Of a stretch of 64,000 nucleotides of DNA, positions 50,104 through 61,305 are shown piece after piece (position 1 is the first letter of the stretch; each line of letters begins with the position of its first letter). Under the pieces are notes generated by a model. It did not search any database and was not told where the DNA came from. It worked only from the letters and a program-made list of their open reading frames with translations. The DNA is taken from the NCBI GenBank assembly GCA_028689065.1, contig JAQTWX010000002.1, positions 1 to 64,000 on the forward strand. The letters run 5' to 3'. Made by a program: the position numbers and the translations under genes. The stretch comes from Candidatus Altimarinota bacterium. Lineage in GTDB: Bacteria > Patescibacteriota > Gracilibacteria > BD1-5 > UBA2023.

Positions 50104-51630
50104 ATGTCAAAAAAAGATTCTAAAAAAGACAATAGTCATATAGAAGAAATTGATCTTAATACCCTTATCGGAACCGATGTGATTTTCGATATTGGAAAAA
50201 TTCGAAAAAAGGCTATTTCTGAAAAAGAAAAACCTCTTGCTTCCAAAAAAGAAGAAATATCTTCACATAAAAATAACATGGAACATGAGGCACATGATGA
50301 CGAGGATGATATTCTTATTGAAGATACTCTTCCTCCACTGAAGGATGACGATTTATTTCTACTTGAAGATGATTTAGATGATTTAGATGATTTTAAAGAT
50401 GATGAGGAGGAGGATAATGAAGAAGAAGGGGAGGAAGAAGGGGTTAGTAGAAAAAAACGAGAACGTGGACTTAAAAAAGTACCTATTGACCGAAGTGCTG
50501 ATAAACGACGTATCGGGAAAGGACTTCAGAAATTTATCGATATTTCTGTACCGCAGGAATTTCTTGAAGGACTATCTGAAAATCTTCAACTTCTTATAAA
50601 GAAAGGGAAAGTAGAAGGAAAAATCACCTACGATGAACTCCTTGCTGCTATGCCTCATGCAGAAGATGATGTAGATAAACTCGATGATATCTATACCCGT
50701 CTTATGAAACTCAATATTGAGATTGTTGATAGTTTCGACAAAGATGAGATGTTCAAGCCAGGTCATACGAGCGAGGAAAAAGCTCAAGAAATCGATCTCT
50801 CTGATATCTCTGATGATTCTATTCGAATGTACCTCAATGAGATTGGACGATTTCACCTCATCGATGCGGAAGAGGAAGTACGTCTTGGTCGTCTTATTAA
50901 AAAAGGTTCTCAAGATGCTCGAAAGAAACTTGCGGAAGCCAATCTCCGTCTCGTTGTCTCAATTGCTAAAAAATATATGGGACGAGGTCTTGGACTTCTT
51001 GACCTTATCCAAGAAGGAAACGTGGGACTTTTCCGTGCAGTTGATAAATTTGATCCAGAAAAGGGTTTCAAGTTCTCGACATATGCTACTTGGTGGATTC
51101 GTCAGGGAGTAACTCGTGCTATTGCTGACCAAGCTCGAACGATTCGTGTTCCAGTTCATATGGTAGAAACTATTAATCGTTTTACACATACTTTCCGTCG
51201 TCTGACTCAGGAACTTGCCCGTGAGCCACTCATGGAGGAACTTGCTCTGGAACTTGATATGGATATTCGAAAGGTACGTCAAATTATGCGTATCTCTCAA
51301 GACATACTCTCTCTCGATTCTCCTGTTGGAGGTGAGGAAGACACTACTCTTTGAGACTTCGTAGAAGATGATAAATATCTCACACCAGATCGAGCAGCAA
51401 ATCTTACTCTTCTTAAAGAAAATCTCTATGAGATGCTTGATTTTCTTACTCCTCGTGAACGAAAGATTGTTATCATGCGTTTTGGTCTCGATGGAGGAGA
51501 AATTCATACTCTTGAAGAAGTCGGAAAAGAGTTCTGAGTAACCCGTGAGCGTGTTCGTCAGATTGAAGCTAAAACACTCGAAAAACTCAAAAGCCATCCA
51601 AGTGCCGATAAGATTCGATTTTTTAATTAA
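50104..51630 (+). CDS. rpoD: Primary sigma factor RpoD
   Basis: 508 residues. A strongly acidic region ([20 protein letters not shown], residues about 90-115) lies in region 1. Region 2 has [27 protein letters not shown] and [11 protein letters not shown], region 3 has HMVETINRF, and region 4 ends [20 protein letters not shown] with UGA coding the invariant Gly. Another UGA supplies the Gly in TTLGDFVED. It directs RNA polymerase to TTGnnn/TATAnT promoters like those listed here. 27 bp after dnaG. Confidence 0.96.
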
Positions 51631-51636
51631 TTTTTT

Positions 51637-51990
51637 ATGTTTCAACTCAACATTACAGACCTTCTCTCGAGCTACACGGGAGACTCCCGAGAACTCGCTT
51701 TTAGTGGTGAAGTTCTTCCTGAGTATTATTCTGATCTTATATTTACAAAACCTCTTGATTTCACTGTAAAACTTGTTGCACTAGATGATGGAATAGAGGT
51801 AATATTTGAGAAGCTACAGACAGAGATTATATACGAAGGGAATACTCATATTATTTCGCTTTCCGATATTTCTCGGACCTTCAAGGAACAATTTGATCCT
51901 CTTGCTCCTGACGATATCAAATTCATCGAAAATGGAAATATCGATCTCAAAGAAATTCTTCATGAAGAGATACTTATCGCGATACTTTAA
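51637..51990 (+). CDS. YceD-like (DUF177) protein
   Basis: 117 residues, 6 bp after rpoD. A beta-rich N-terminal half (FTVKLVALDDGIEVIF) leads to DDIKFIENGNIDLKEILHEEILIAIL, the typical YceD ending where a hydrophobic I-D-L helix precedes E-x-I/L-L. YceD is linked to 23S rRNA accumulation in other species. The usual cysteine pair is absent. Confidence 0.6.
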   Translation: MFQLNITDLLSSYTGDSRELAFSGEVLPEYYSDLIFTKPLDFTVKLVALDDGIEVIFEKLQTEIIYEGNTHIISLSDISRTFKEQFDPLAPDDIKFIENGNIDLKEILHEEILIAIL

Positions 51991-52026
51991 AAAAATAAAC
52001 TGTTCAATTGAACAGTTTATTTTTTT
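51989..52026. terminator. Bidirectional terminator
   Basis: Near-perfect palindromic stem ATAAACTGTTCAA / TTGAACAGTTTAT with A and T runs. Confidence 0.88.
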
Positions 52027-52712
52027 TTACAATTAAATCGGGGATTATTTTTATTTTTTCCCTCAATATAATCTAATATTTCTTGGATCATTTCCATGGT
52101 AGATTCTAGTATTTCTCTTGTTTTTTCTCGATGTCTATGAATCTTAAATATATTTCCATCGATTCTTCCCATATATTCTCATTTAAAAATATGAGGAATT
52201 GTTATGGTTTCTGGTTTATTATCTTTTCCAGAAAAGGCTATCCAGAGATAATTATATTCTAATTTATCATCTAAAGAATGATATTTATTTTTTCCTTCAA
52301 GACAAATACTTGTCACATCGATAATTTTATCTAAAGATAAGTCAGGAAGCCAAGACTGAATGATTGGGAAAGTCTGTTCTTTGAGGGAAGTTTTATTAGA
52401 AAATAATTTCCTCAATTCAAAATTTGCCTCTTCTCGAATTTCTTCAAGAAATCAGAGTCAAAATTCAAAACTCTCCTCTATACGACTATATGGATTCACT
52501 ATTTTAAATCTTATAAATTCAGATGTGACAGATATGAAATTAATACTATTCATCGCATCTTCCAGATTAAAACGAGGATTATACATCTCAATATATCTCT
52601 TGAGCCAAAGACGAATAAGCTCATTAACTCCTGTATAAAATTCATCTGAAGTATTTATAGAATCGTAAGGAGGAACAGTTTCAGGAGAGAGAAAAGAATA
52701 AAAGTTTTCCAT
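52017..52712 (-). CDS. Hypothetical protein, 231 aa
   Basis: ATG 52712 to TAA 52017-52019 with two UGA codons. Helical soluble protein with TSDEFYTGVNELIRLWLKRY near the start and a poly-Lys end. The 3' end runs into the terminator stem shared with the dnaG-rpoD group. No family recognised. Confidence 0.6.
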
Positions 52713-52752
52713 AATAACTAGAGAAAAAGAAGTATAAAATAATCTCTATAAC

Positions 52753-53019
52753 TTACTCTAAATATCGCCCCACATCAGAATGGATCTGGTTTCTCAATTT
52801 CTGTACCTGTCAAATTTTTTCTTGATGTATTTCTAGTGTTTCTGCAGGACAGGAAGTTGGAACTCCATTATGTAAAAACAATAGAGTATTATTATCGCTA
52901 TTTAATTCGATATCCGAAATATTTCCATTAAAACCCCAAGAGTCTATAATTCTTCTATATCAATTGGATTGCTCGATTTCTTTATTATCCAATATACAAC
53001 AGAGTGATTGGTATCCCAT
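52753..53019 (-). CDS. Small hypothetical protein, 88 aa
   Basis: MGYQSLCCILDNKEIEQSNG opens the frame, with two UGA codons and TAA at 52753-52755. It contains a CC pair and a SCPAETLE stretch. It follows valS by 12 bp on the same strand, so it is probably on the valS transcript. Confidence 0.5.
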
Positions 53020-53031
53020 AAATATAATGTA

Positions 53032-55677
53032 TTATATAAGGCTATTGAATTTCTCCTCCAACTTTTTAAGCTGATCTGCTGCTTGAGCACGTTTATCCTG
53101 TTCCATGCGGACTATTTTTTCTGGAGCATTGCGAATAAAATCAGCATTGAGGAGTTTAAGGTCTTGAGCTCGAAGGTATTCTTTACGGTTCTCGATTTGT
53201 TCTTTGAGACGTTTCTTTTCTTCCTCGACATTCGCTTCATTGACAGGGATAGTTATGAAAAGTTCAATATCTCCAGTAACTGCATATGCAATATCTGCCC
53301 CTTCAATCTTATTTTTAGTTATAATCATTTCGTTAAGTTTTGCAAGTCCAAGAAAAATAATCTTATTCTCTTCAAGAATATCAAGTGATTTCTTTGGAGC
53401 CATAATAGCAATATCCACCAAATCTCCCGGCTTCACCCCCTTAGTTGCTCGAATGTTTCGAATAGTACGAATTGCTTCAAAAAGTACAAGCGTGTCAGAC
53501 TCGATTTTCTTATTACGAGTAATATTGAGATTTGCCCACTCACTATCCATAAGAGATTTCCCATTTGTAACAATGCTGTAGAGTTCTTCTGTTGCAAATG
53601 GAATATATGGATGCCAGAGTTTCAAAAGTGAAAGAAGTGTAAATGCAAGAACATCACGACCATTTTCAGTTGTGTCTTTGGTAAGTTTGTATTCCTCTAT
53701 AAAGAAATCAGCGAACTCATCACGAGTGAAAGTAATAAGATCTTGTCCAGCATCAGAGAAATTATATTTTTCCATACCCGTAGTTACTTCATCGATTGTA
53801 CTCTTCAGACGAGAAAGAATCCATTGTTCATGAGGAAGAAAAGTAGTCCAATTTGTTTCAATCTTCGTTCGAAGCTCGTTATAATTATCTGTCACCTCTC
53901 CAATATTTGCATGCACAAAACGTACCACATTCCAGAGTTTATTAAGAAATGTCGAATTGTTCTCCACATTTTTCATAGAAAAACTGAGATTATTTCCTGG
54001 AGTATTCCCAATAGAACATGTGAGTCGAAGTGCATCGGTGGAATATTCTTCAATAACATCAAGCGGATCAATAACATTTCCCACTGATTTACTCATCTTC
54101 TTTCCATCTTCGGTTAATATAAGTCCATGGAGATAGATTGTCTTGAATGGAGTTTGTCCTGTATATTCATACCCCATAAGAAGCATACGGATTACCCAAA
54201 AGAAGAGGATGTCGTATCCGGTTTCGAGGACCTGTGCAGGGTAGAACTTTTTAAAGAGTTCACCTGGATTTTCCGGAGTCCAGTTGAGAATGGAAAATGG
54301 CCAAAGTGCTGAAGAAAACCATGTATCAAGTACATCTGCATCTCGATAGACATTCTCTTTTCCATATTTCGCGAACACTGCTTCCTCATCGAGAGAAACA
54401 GTCAAAAGCTCCTTGGTTTTCACATCGTAGTACGCAGGAATCTGATGCCCCCACCAGAGCTGACGAGAAATACACCAATCACGAAGATTATAGATCCAAT
54501 CCTCAAATGTCTTTTCAAAACGCTGTGGCACAATCTCGAACTCCCCTTTCTTGTACCCGATGATAACTTTCTTGGCAAGCTCTCCCGATTTTACGAACCA
54601 CTGAGTAGAAACAATACTTTCAACTCGACAACCTCCACGAGAACAATATCCTACTTTATGAATATAGGGTTCAATTTTCACAAGATTCCCCTTAGATTTG
54701 AGGAGCTCTACAATATTCTCACGAGCAGTTGCGGTATCTTGTCCAGCAAAAATACCTGCTTCTTTAGTCATATATCCATTCTTATCAATCACTCCGTAAT
54801 CGAGGCGAAGGTTATGTCGTTTTCCAGTTTCAAAATCAGCTGGATCATGTGCAGGAGTAATCTTTACAACTCCCGTTCCAAATTCCATATCTACCATTTC
54901 ATCACCAATAATATCAATCTCTTTATTCACAATCGGGAGTATAACCTTTCGTCCGATAAGTTTCTTGAAACGTTTATCTTTCGGATGTACTGCCACTGCT
55001 TGATCAGCAAGAAGCGTCTCTGGACGAGTTGTTGCAAGTACGAGCTCTTTGTCAGAACCTGAAACAAAATATGTAATATAATAAAGCTTTGCTTCCTCTT
55101 CCTTGTAATCTACCTCGATATCAGAGATAACAGAACCAAGAGCCGGAGAATAATTCACCATGTATTCTCCCCGATAGAGAAGCCCCTTGTTGTAGAGATC
55201 TACAAAAGTATGCATTACATTTTTGTTAAGTCCTTCATCGAGCGTGAATCGTTCACGAGTCCAGTCACAAGAAGCTCCCATCTGACGAACCTGATTATTG
55301 ATATTGGAAGCATATTTATCCTTCCATTTCCATACTTCCTCAAGAAATGCTTCTCTACCCATTTCTTCACGTTTTTTCCCTTGCTCAGCGAGCATCTTCT
55401 CTACACGAGCCTGTGTCGCAATACCAGCATGATCAGTTCCTGGAACCCAAAGAGTAGAATCTCCTTTCATTCGATGATAACGCACCATAATATCCTCAAG
55501 CGTGAGTGTGAGTGCATGTCCGAGGTGGAGGTATCCAGTTACATTCGGAGGTGGAATAGGAATATAAAAGGTCTTCCCTGTTGTACTTTCTTTTGGTTGA
55601 AACTTCCCTTCCTCTTCCCATTTCTGTGCGAGGTTTTTTTCAAAATTTTTCGGTGTATACTGCTTTGGAAAATCCAT
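53032..55677 (-). CDS. valS: Valyl-tRNA synthetase
   Basis: 881 residues. HIGH is HLGHA in PPPNVTGYLHLGHALT, the editing domain has VLATTRPETLLADQAVAVHP, KMSKS is GKKMSKSVGN, and a C-terminal coiled coil (NVEEEKKRLKEQIENRKEYL) is present. Remarkably it contains no UGA codon in 881, whereas small genes nearby contain several. The enzyme charges tRNA-Val. Confidence 0.97.
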   Translation of the reverse strand: MDFPKQYTPKNFEKNLAQKWEEEGKFQPKESTTGKTFYIPIPPPNVTGYLHLGHALTLTLEDIMVRYHRMKGDSTLWVPGTDHAGIATQARVEKMLAEQGKKREEMGREAFLEEVWKWKDKYASNINNQVRQMGASCDWTRERFTLDEGLNKNVMHTFVDLYNKGLLYRGEYMVNYSPALGSVISDIEVDYKEEEAKLYYITYFVSGSDKELVLATTRPETLLADQAVAVHPKDKRFKKLIGRKVILPIVNKEIDIIGDEMVDMEFGTGVVKITPAHDPADFETGKRHNLRLDYGVIDKNGYMTKEAGIFAGQDTATARENIVELLKSKGNLVKIEPYIHKVGYCSRGGCRVESIVSTQWFVKSGELAKKVIIGYKKGEFEIVPQRFEKTFEDWIYNLRDWCISRQLWWGHQIPAYYDVKTKELLTVSLDEEAVFAKYGKENVYRDADVLDTWFSSALWPFSILNWTPENPGELFKKFYPAQVLETGYDILFFWVIRMLLMGYEYTGQTPFKTIYLHGLILTEDGKKMSKSVGNVIDPLDVIEEYSTDALRLTCSIGNTPGNNLSFSMKNVENNSTFLNKLWNVVRFVHANIGEVTDNYNELRTKIETNWTTFLPHEQWILSRLKSTIDEVTTGMEKYNFSDAGQDLITFTRDEFADFFIEEYKLTKDTTENGRDVLAFTLLSLLKLWHPYIPFATEELYSIVTNGKSLMDSEWANLNITRNKKIESDTLVLFEAIRTIRNIRATKGVKPGDLVDIAIMAPKKSLDILEENKIIFLGLAKLNEMIITKNKIEGADIAYAVTGDIELFITIPVNEANVEEEKKRLKEQIENRKEYLRAQDLKLLNADFIRNAPEKIVRMEQDKRAQAADQLKKLEEKFNSLI

Positions 55678-55710
55678 ATATCGCGTAGGTAATAGATTAT
55701 AATGACCACA

Positions 55711-55738
55711 AATATATGGAAAAGGAAGAGAAAAGCAA
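55711..55738 (-). promoter_or_regulatory. Promoter TTGCTT-16-TATATT of valS
   Basis: On the minus strand the -35 is at 55738-55733 and the -10 at 55716-55711; start near 55704. Confidence 0.55.
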
Positions 55739-55843
55739 GGTTGAGAATACAGGAAAGTACAAAATAGAACCTAAAAATATTGACAAAAAAATAAAATAAA
55801 GTAAAAATACAAAGTTAGATAAAATATTTTTAAGTAAATTATT

Positions 55844-56803
55844 ATGTATTCTAAGAGAATAACTCCCGAAGATATCCAAAAAGTCTATGACAATCTTCAA
55901 GATCCTAATCGTATAGATAATGTGATTCGCTCTGTAAGACTCGCATTTGAAAGTCTTCATATCCCTTTTAATGATCAAAATAAAGAAATGGTCAGAGATT
56001 TTATTCTTCAGAAGGCAAATCGTATCCTTATGCAGGGATGAAAAAATATAACCGAGCTTCCATTATCTTCAGAAGAACCTTCTCCTTTTTCTCAAAGAGA
56101 ATTCACTCAAGATGACATAAAAAAACTCATAAGAAATACAAATAGCGTACCTTTATTAGAAAAAGCAATCAACTGTACAATAAATACTTTAGAACAAAAT
56201 CTTCATATTCGTGTGAATAATGAATGAATTATTGATTTACTTACTCGAACAGGGAAAAAAACACTTGAGTCTGCTGAAAGGAAAGATCTCGATTTCTTAC
56301 AAGAAAACATAAAAAAACTTGAAACCGAAGATTTTCGTATTGATTCAACTTGATGGAAAGAAATAGTTTTGCCCGAAGGTATAAAAGTTCGTATAAATCC
56401 AAGAGAAGATATTATAGAGTTTCTCGAGGGAGAGTTCAGAGGTGTACAACATTTTTCATATGATGCAGCAGTACGTGAGACTCAAAAAGCAGGGAAAATC
56501 ATAGCAGATAATAATAACTGGGAATCTATTATAAAAAGATTAATTCCTGAAATTGTTTTCGGTAGTGATTTAATAAGTACAACCACCTATATTCATCAAA
56601 AACTTGGTATCAATCTTTCTGGTTTTCAGTATAGTGCTATGAATCACGTAAGAGGACATGGAAAAGTTGGATACTACTGGACATCATCTCCTTATCCAAA
56701 CTCAAATTTTGCTCATTATATAGTCATAAGTGCGAAAAGAGTCGAAAAAATAAATACTGCGGAACGAAAAAACATGTTCGCTGTTCGTTGTCTGAAAAAT
56801 TAA
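55844..56803 (+). CDS. Hypothetical protein with Lcl/FISUMP-like C-terminal end
   Basis: 319 residues with three UGA codons. The N-terminal two thirds are helical, and an ITPEDIQKVYDNL / TQDDIKKLIRNT pair hints at an internal duplication. The last 60 residues (GKVGYYWTSSPYPNSNFAHY, then NMFAVRCLKN) have the YYWTSS...VRC ending of DUF1566/Lcl and FISUMP domains, which resemble C-type lectin folds. No signal peptide, so a cytoplasmic role is possible. A TTGACA at 55780 may be its -35. Confidence 0.5.
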
Positions 56804-56892
56804 AAAAGGTTGAGAGTTATTTTATTCTCATAAAACATATCAATATATATACTCGTCTATTTATATACATTTAACAACTAATATACTAAAAT

Positions 56893-58350
56893 ATGTTCGG
56901 AAAAAAATCCCCTCCCGTAAATCTTGAAGCACAAATTACATCACTTACACAACAAATTGAACAATCAGAACAATGAAGACTATCAGCTGAATTACAAACA
57001 AAAATATTTAAAAATACCCTTAATCTTCTTGAAATGGGTGTATTTTTAATAGATAATCCTGAAACAGGTATTATCATCTTCAGTAATGAAGTAGGAAAAA
57101 AAATGGTTCATAAAATAACATCAAAACATATAATCGATGGAGAGACATCTATACATGATTTTCATAAAACACCAGAGAGATCAAAAGGAATACTGAAACA
57201 ATTAGAGCCTGGACAAAAACACCAAAATATGACCATCTCTATAGGAGGAATGATAATAAAATCTTCTTCGAATGTTATAAAAATAGAAGATACCACTTAT
57301 TATATCGGACTTTTTGAAGATGGAACACCGGAACGAGAAGAAATAGATAGATTATTTATTATTCAGGATCAGATTTTCTCTCTTTTTCAGCACATTGCCA
57401 ATGACTCAGATTTATGAGTAGATTGCATGATTACGCGCGAAACCTTTGAGGAAGCAAGAAAGTTTATAGGAAAACAAAAACAAGAAACAGATGATATATT
57501 TCATAAAGCTATGGAACGTTTCGAAAGCAATCTTACGATTTTTCGGCAAGTCATGACTTCCAATGCGGAACTTTCCAATATATTCAAAGAATTGAATCTC
57601 ATTGCATTAAACGGTTCTATAGAAGCTGCTCGTTTAGGGGATGGTGGACGTGGATTTGCAGTAGTAGCAGATGCCACAAGAAAAATGGCCGATAAAAGCA
57701 AGGATATCGCTGAAGGAAATATCAAAGAACTTACATGACAAATTTCAGAAGACACTGAACAAATTCGCGCCGTTTCACAACAACTTGAAACAATTATGCA
57801 AAATACCGATATGATGACTCGTATTGATGCTAATATAGCACTCATAGATGATATTATTAAAGAGCTTCAGATTGCTCTACATGGAAAAATCGACAGCCTT
57901 GCAAAAACTATCACACTATTGAAGAATTTTTATCAAGAAAAACTCACTGGAAACGAAAGAATGCGAGCACTTCTTTCTATGACAAAATTCGATCATCTTC
58001 TCTTCGTTATTAAACTCAATTCACAACTCATTAAGTATGACGAAAGTATAAAATTTTCTGATCATACAGCTTGTGATCTCGGAAAATTTATCTATAGTTC
58101 AGAATTCATAGAGTCAATTTCTGATGGAAAAGAGAATAAAACATATCAAGAACTTCTCTGAATTCATGAATGAGCCCATAAGATAGCAACGAAACTTCAT
58201 AATGAAATTACACAATATACAAAAGAGGATGCTTCCGAACTTCACAAAGATCACCTTGTTTCAATCGCTCATGGAATAAAAACAGAGTTGAGTACATATG
58301 TACAAAAGGTACTTGGACTTATTGATAAAATTAAAGAAGAAATTAAATAA
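56893..58350 (+). CDS. Soluble PAS-MCP-CZB chemoreceptor-like protein
   Basis: 485 residues without membrane helices, five UGA codons. An N-terminal coiled coil ([18 protein letters not shown]) and a PAS-like domain (residues about 45-165) lead to a short MCP signalling region with the hairpin [36 protein letters not shown]-terminal CZB-type zinc domain follows ([36 protein letters not shown]). In other bacteria CZB receptors sense zinc or hypochlorous acid. No cheA or cheW is in the window. Confidence 0.78.
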
Positions 58351-58396
58351 AATCTAAAAAACTCCTCTCAAGATTGAGAGGAGTTTTTTAGATTTT
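58349..58396. terminator. Long bidirectional terminator
   Basis: 23-bp perfect stem with a 2-nt centre between the receptor gene and ftsH, A and T runs inside the arms. Confidence 0.9.
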
Positions 58397-58413
58397 ATTT
58401 CTATTTTCTCTTA

Positions 58414-60375
58414 TTATCCGATTGTCTTTTCTGGAATTCATTCTATTCCTTCAAAGAAGACATCAAATTCTTCCTGAGTAAGCTCCTCTACTTCAAGGAG
58501 ATGTCGAGTAATCTTCTCATGAAGATCTTTGTGAGCAAGAATAATTGATCGAGCTCGTTCATATCCATTCTTTAATATCTCGCGTACTTTCTCATCAATT
58601 TTTTCCTGTGTTTTTTCACTAAATATCTTCCCTCCTCCTTCTGCACCGAGATGATTTCCTTCAAGAGCTGCAGATGCAAAGTTTTCAGGGCCAAGTTCAT
58701 CATCGAATCCATATCGCATTACCATAGCTCTCGCTGTTTCTGTCGCGTTTTCTATATCACTTGACGCTCCAGTAGTAATATAATCCTTTCCAAAAAATAT
58801 TTCTTCAGCCACTCGTCCTCCATACCCCATGGCAATCTGATCAAGAAACTTCGCTTTACTCACATACGTTGTATCTTTTTCTGGAAGAAACCAAGTTACT
58901 CCACCTGTTGATCCACGTGGAATCATAGAGATTTTATAAACTGGATCAGTGTTTGGAAGCATCTTTCCGACAAGAGCATGTCCAACTTCATGATAGGCAG
59001 TAGTTTCTCGTTCTTTTTGTGTAAGAATATGGGATTTCTTTGTACTTCCGATAGCAATCTTTTCAAAAGCTTTTTGAAGAATAGCATGCGTAATGGTTTT
59101 AGAACTTTCTCTTCCTGCGAGAATCGCTGCTTCATTAAGAAGATTTCCGATATCCGCTCCAGAAAATCCAACCGTTGCAGAAGCGATTTTGCGGAGATCT
59201 ACACTCTTATCGAGCGGTTTATTCTTCGCATGCACTTCAAATATCTTTACACGATCTTCCATATGAGGAAGTCGAATAGTAACCTTTCGATCGAATCGTC
59301 CTGGGCGAAGAAGTGCTTTATCAAGAACATCAGCACGATTAGTTGCTGCAAGAATTATTACATTTGTTTCATTATCAAATCCATCCATCTCAGTAAGAAT
59401 CTGATTGAGTGTCTGCTCTCGTTCATCATGTCCTCCACCGATTCCAGGAGAACGCTTTTTTCCAATTGCATCAATCTCATCAATGAAGATAATGGATGGT
59501 GCATGTTCCTTTGCTTCTTTGAAAAGATCCCGAACACGAGCTGCTCCAACTCCGACGAACATCTCCACAAACTCCGAACCAGAGATAGAGAAAAATGGAA
59601 CATTTGACTCCCCTGCTACTGCTCGAGCAAGAAGGGTTTTACCGGTTCCTGGAGGTCCAACCATGAGAATTCCACGAGGAATCTTTGCACCGAGATCTTT
59701 ATATTTTTTCGGATTTTTGAGAAAATCCACAACCTCTTCCAAATCCTCTTTTTCTTCTTCTGCTCCAGCAACATCTTTAAAAGTGATTTTTTCATCTTTT
59801 TCTGGATCATACATTCGTGCTCGTGATTTTATGAATGCCATTGGTCCGCTTTGTCCACCAGACATCCGTCCAAAGAGAAATATAAGCAACACGACAAAAA
59901 TAATTGTTCCTATAATGCTTGGGATTGCATCCGCGAGAAGTTTTCCCCAATATTCATCTTTGATTGTTACTTTTGTATCATTTGTTTTGTCATTGAAACC
60001 AAGATCAGTAATACCATCTCTAGGAGGAAGTATGATTTTATCTATTTCTGTTATTATAACTGGTTTATTATTGAAACCCGTCTCTGTTTTTTGTTCTTTC
60101 TTTTTTGCGAGGAGAGAATCTCATTGTATAACCAATTCAGAATACATTCCAGAAGCGTATTGTGCCTGAATATCATTCAATCCAATATCCGTATTTATTA
60201 CCTCCCTAGTCGGAGAAGCAAGAAAAGTATATATCCCCGACAATAAAATAGCAAGTATAAAAAGAACAATGAAAGGATTGGTTCCTTTGTTATTTTTTGG
60301 ATCCTTTTTGTTTGTATTTTCAAGTTTTTTAAGAGTCTTTAGAAGATTAATTTGTTGCTTTTTCTGTTTTTTCAT
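58414..60375 (-). CDS. ftsH: ATP-dependent zinc metalloprotease FtsH
   Basis: 653 residues. Two membrane helices ([18 protein letters not shown] and [15 protein letters not shown]) flank a small outer domain. The AAA module has [19 protein letters not shown] and [20 protein letters not shown], and the protease has HEVGH. The apparent stop at 58438 is UGA, so the protein ends nine codons later at TAA 58414-58416. FtsH degrades membrane and regulatory proteins. Confidence 0.96.
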
Positions 60376-60429
60376 GCTCGATAGATAGTAAATATACATC
60401 CCTCATATACAATCTTTTTGGGAGGAGAG

Positions 60430-60457
60430 ATAATACAAAAAAAAGATATAAAAGCAA
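60430..60457 (-). promoter_or_regulatory. Promoter TTGCTT-16-TATTAT of ftsH
   Basis: On the minus strand the -35 is at 60457-60452 and the -10 at 60435-60430; start near 60423. Confidence 0.5.
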
Positions 60458-60591
60458 GTTTGTATTTAAGTTTTTATAGAGAAAATGAAAGATCTTCCGC
60501 GGAAAGAATTTCTTTCATTTAAAAATAGAGAAAATGAAAACAAACCATTTATGAAACGGCTTGTTTTTAAGATTTACTTTAGATACATTTC

Positions 60592-61107
60592 TTATTTTTT
60601 CATCGTAGAGACTGTAGATTTCATAACACGGTTCATATAATCCATAATAATTTTTACAGTATCCGAAGGTGCATGTTCTCCTCTGAGAAAGTTTGGAAGT
60701 TCTTCTTGATAGAGAAATGGTGCAGAAAAGAAACTTATATTTTTAATATCTTCTGTACGATATATATCATGTTTATTTTGAAATTTCCAATCCCTTGCCT
60801 TATCTCCCAATTCTCTCAAAAGACATTCATGTAACTGAGCTCTTTGTAAGCAACCTTGATTTTTTACATCTTTCTTCTCGAGAAAACTACGCAGTTCCAC
60901 AGCTTGCTCCACACTACGAAGAGATAAAGGAAGTTGTTCTTTTTCTCATCCATGTTCCAGATAAAATCGTCGTCATTTTTTCATTATCTTAAATACCTGT
61001 CATTGATTTAATCTATCAAGAACGGAGAGATTTTCTTGAAGATAAGCACTCTCACCATCAATATCTTCACCAACAAATGCTGGACTGTAATCTATTTTTT
61101 CGGCCAT
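60592..61107 (-). CDS. Hypothetical protein, 171 aa
   Basis: ATG 61107 to TAA 60592-60594 with three UGA codons close together (LNQG, KKG, HGG). Charged and helical: SVEQAVELRSFLEKKDVKNQG. No family recognised. The 215 bp downstream hold two weak hairpins (AAATGAAAG/CTTTCATTT near 60517 and AAACAA/TTGTTT near 60545) and the ftsH promoter. Confidence 0.6.
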
Positions 61108-61213
61108 ATAAACATAAATTATTAATAAGTATTTCCTTCAAGATATCACAAAAATGATATTTTTACAAATATATGGACAAGTCTATTTACATGATTTTTG
61201 CGCTAAAATATAG

Positions 61214-61257
61214 AAAATCCCTCTATCGCCATTTCATAGCTTAATAGAAGGGATTTT
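61214..61257 (-). terminator. Terminator after a methyltransferase gene
   Basis: AAAATCCCTCTAT pairs with ATAGAAGGGATTTT with one bulged A; T-rich on the minus side. Confidence 0.65.
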
Positions 61258-61305
61258 AATATATGAGGATACGTGGGATTTAATTTAAAAAACACAAGTT
61301 TATGT

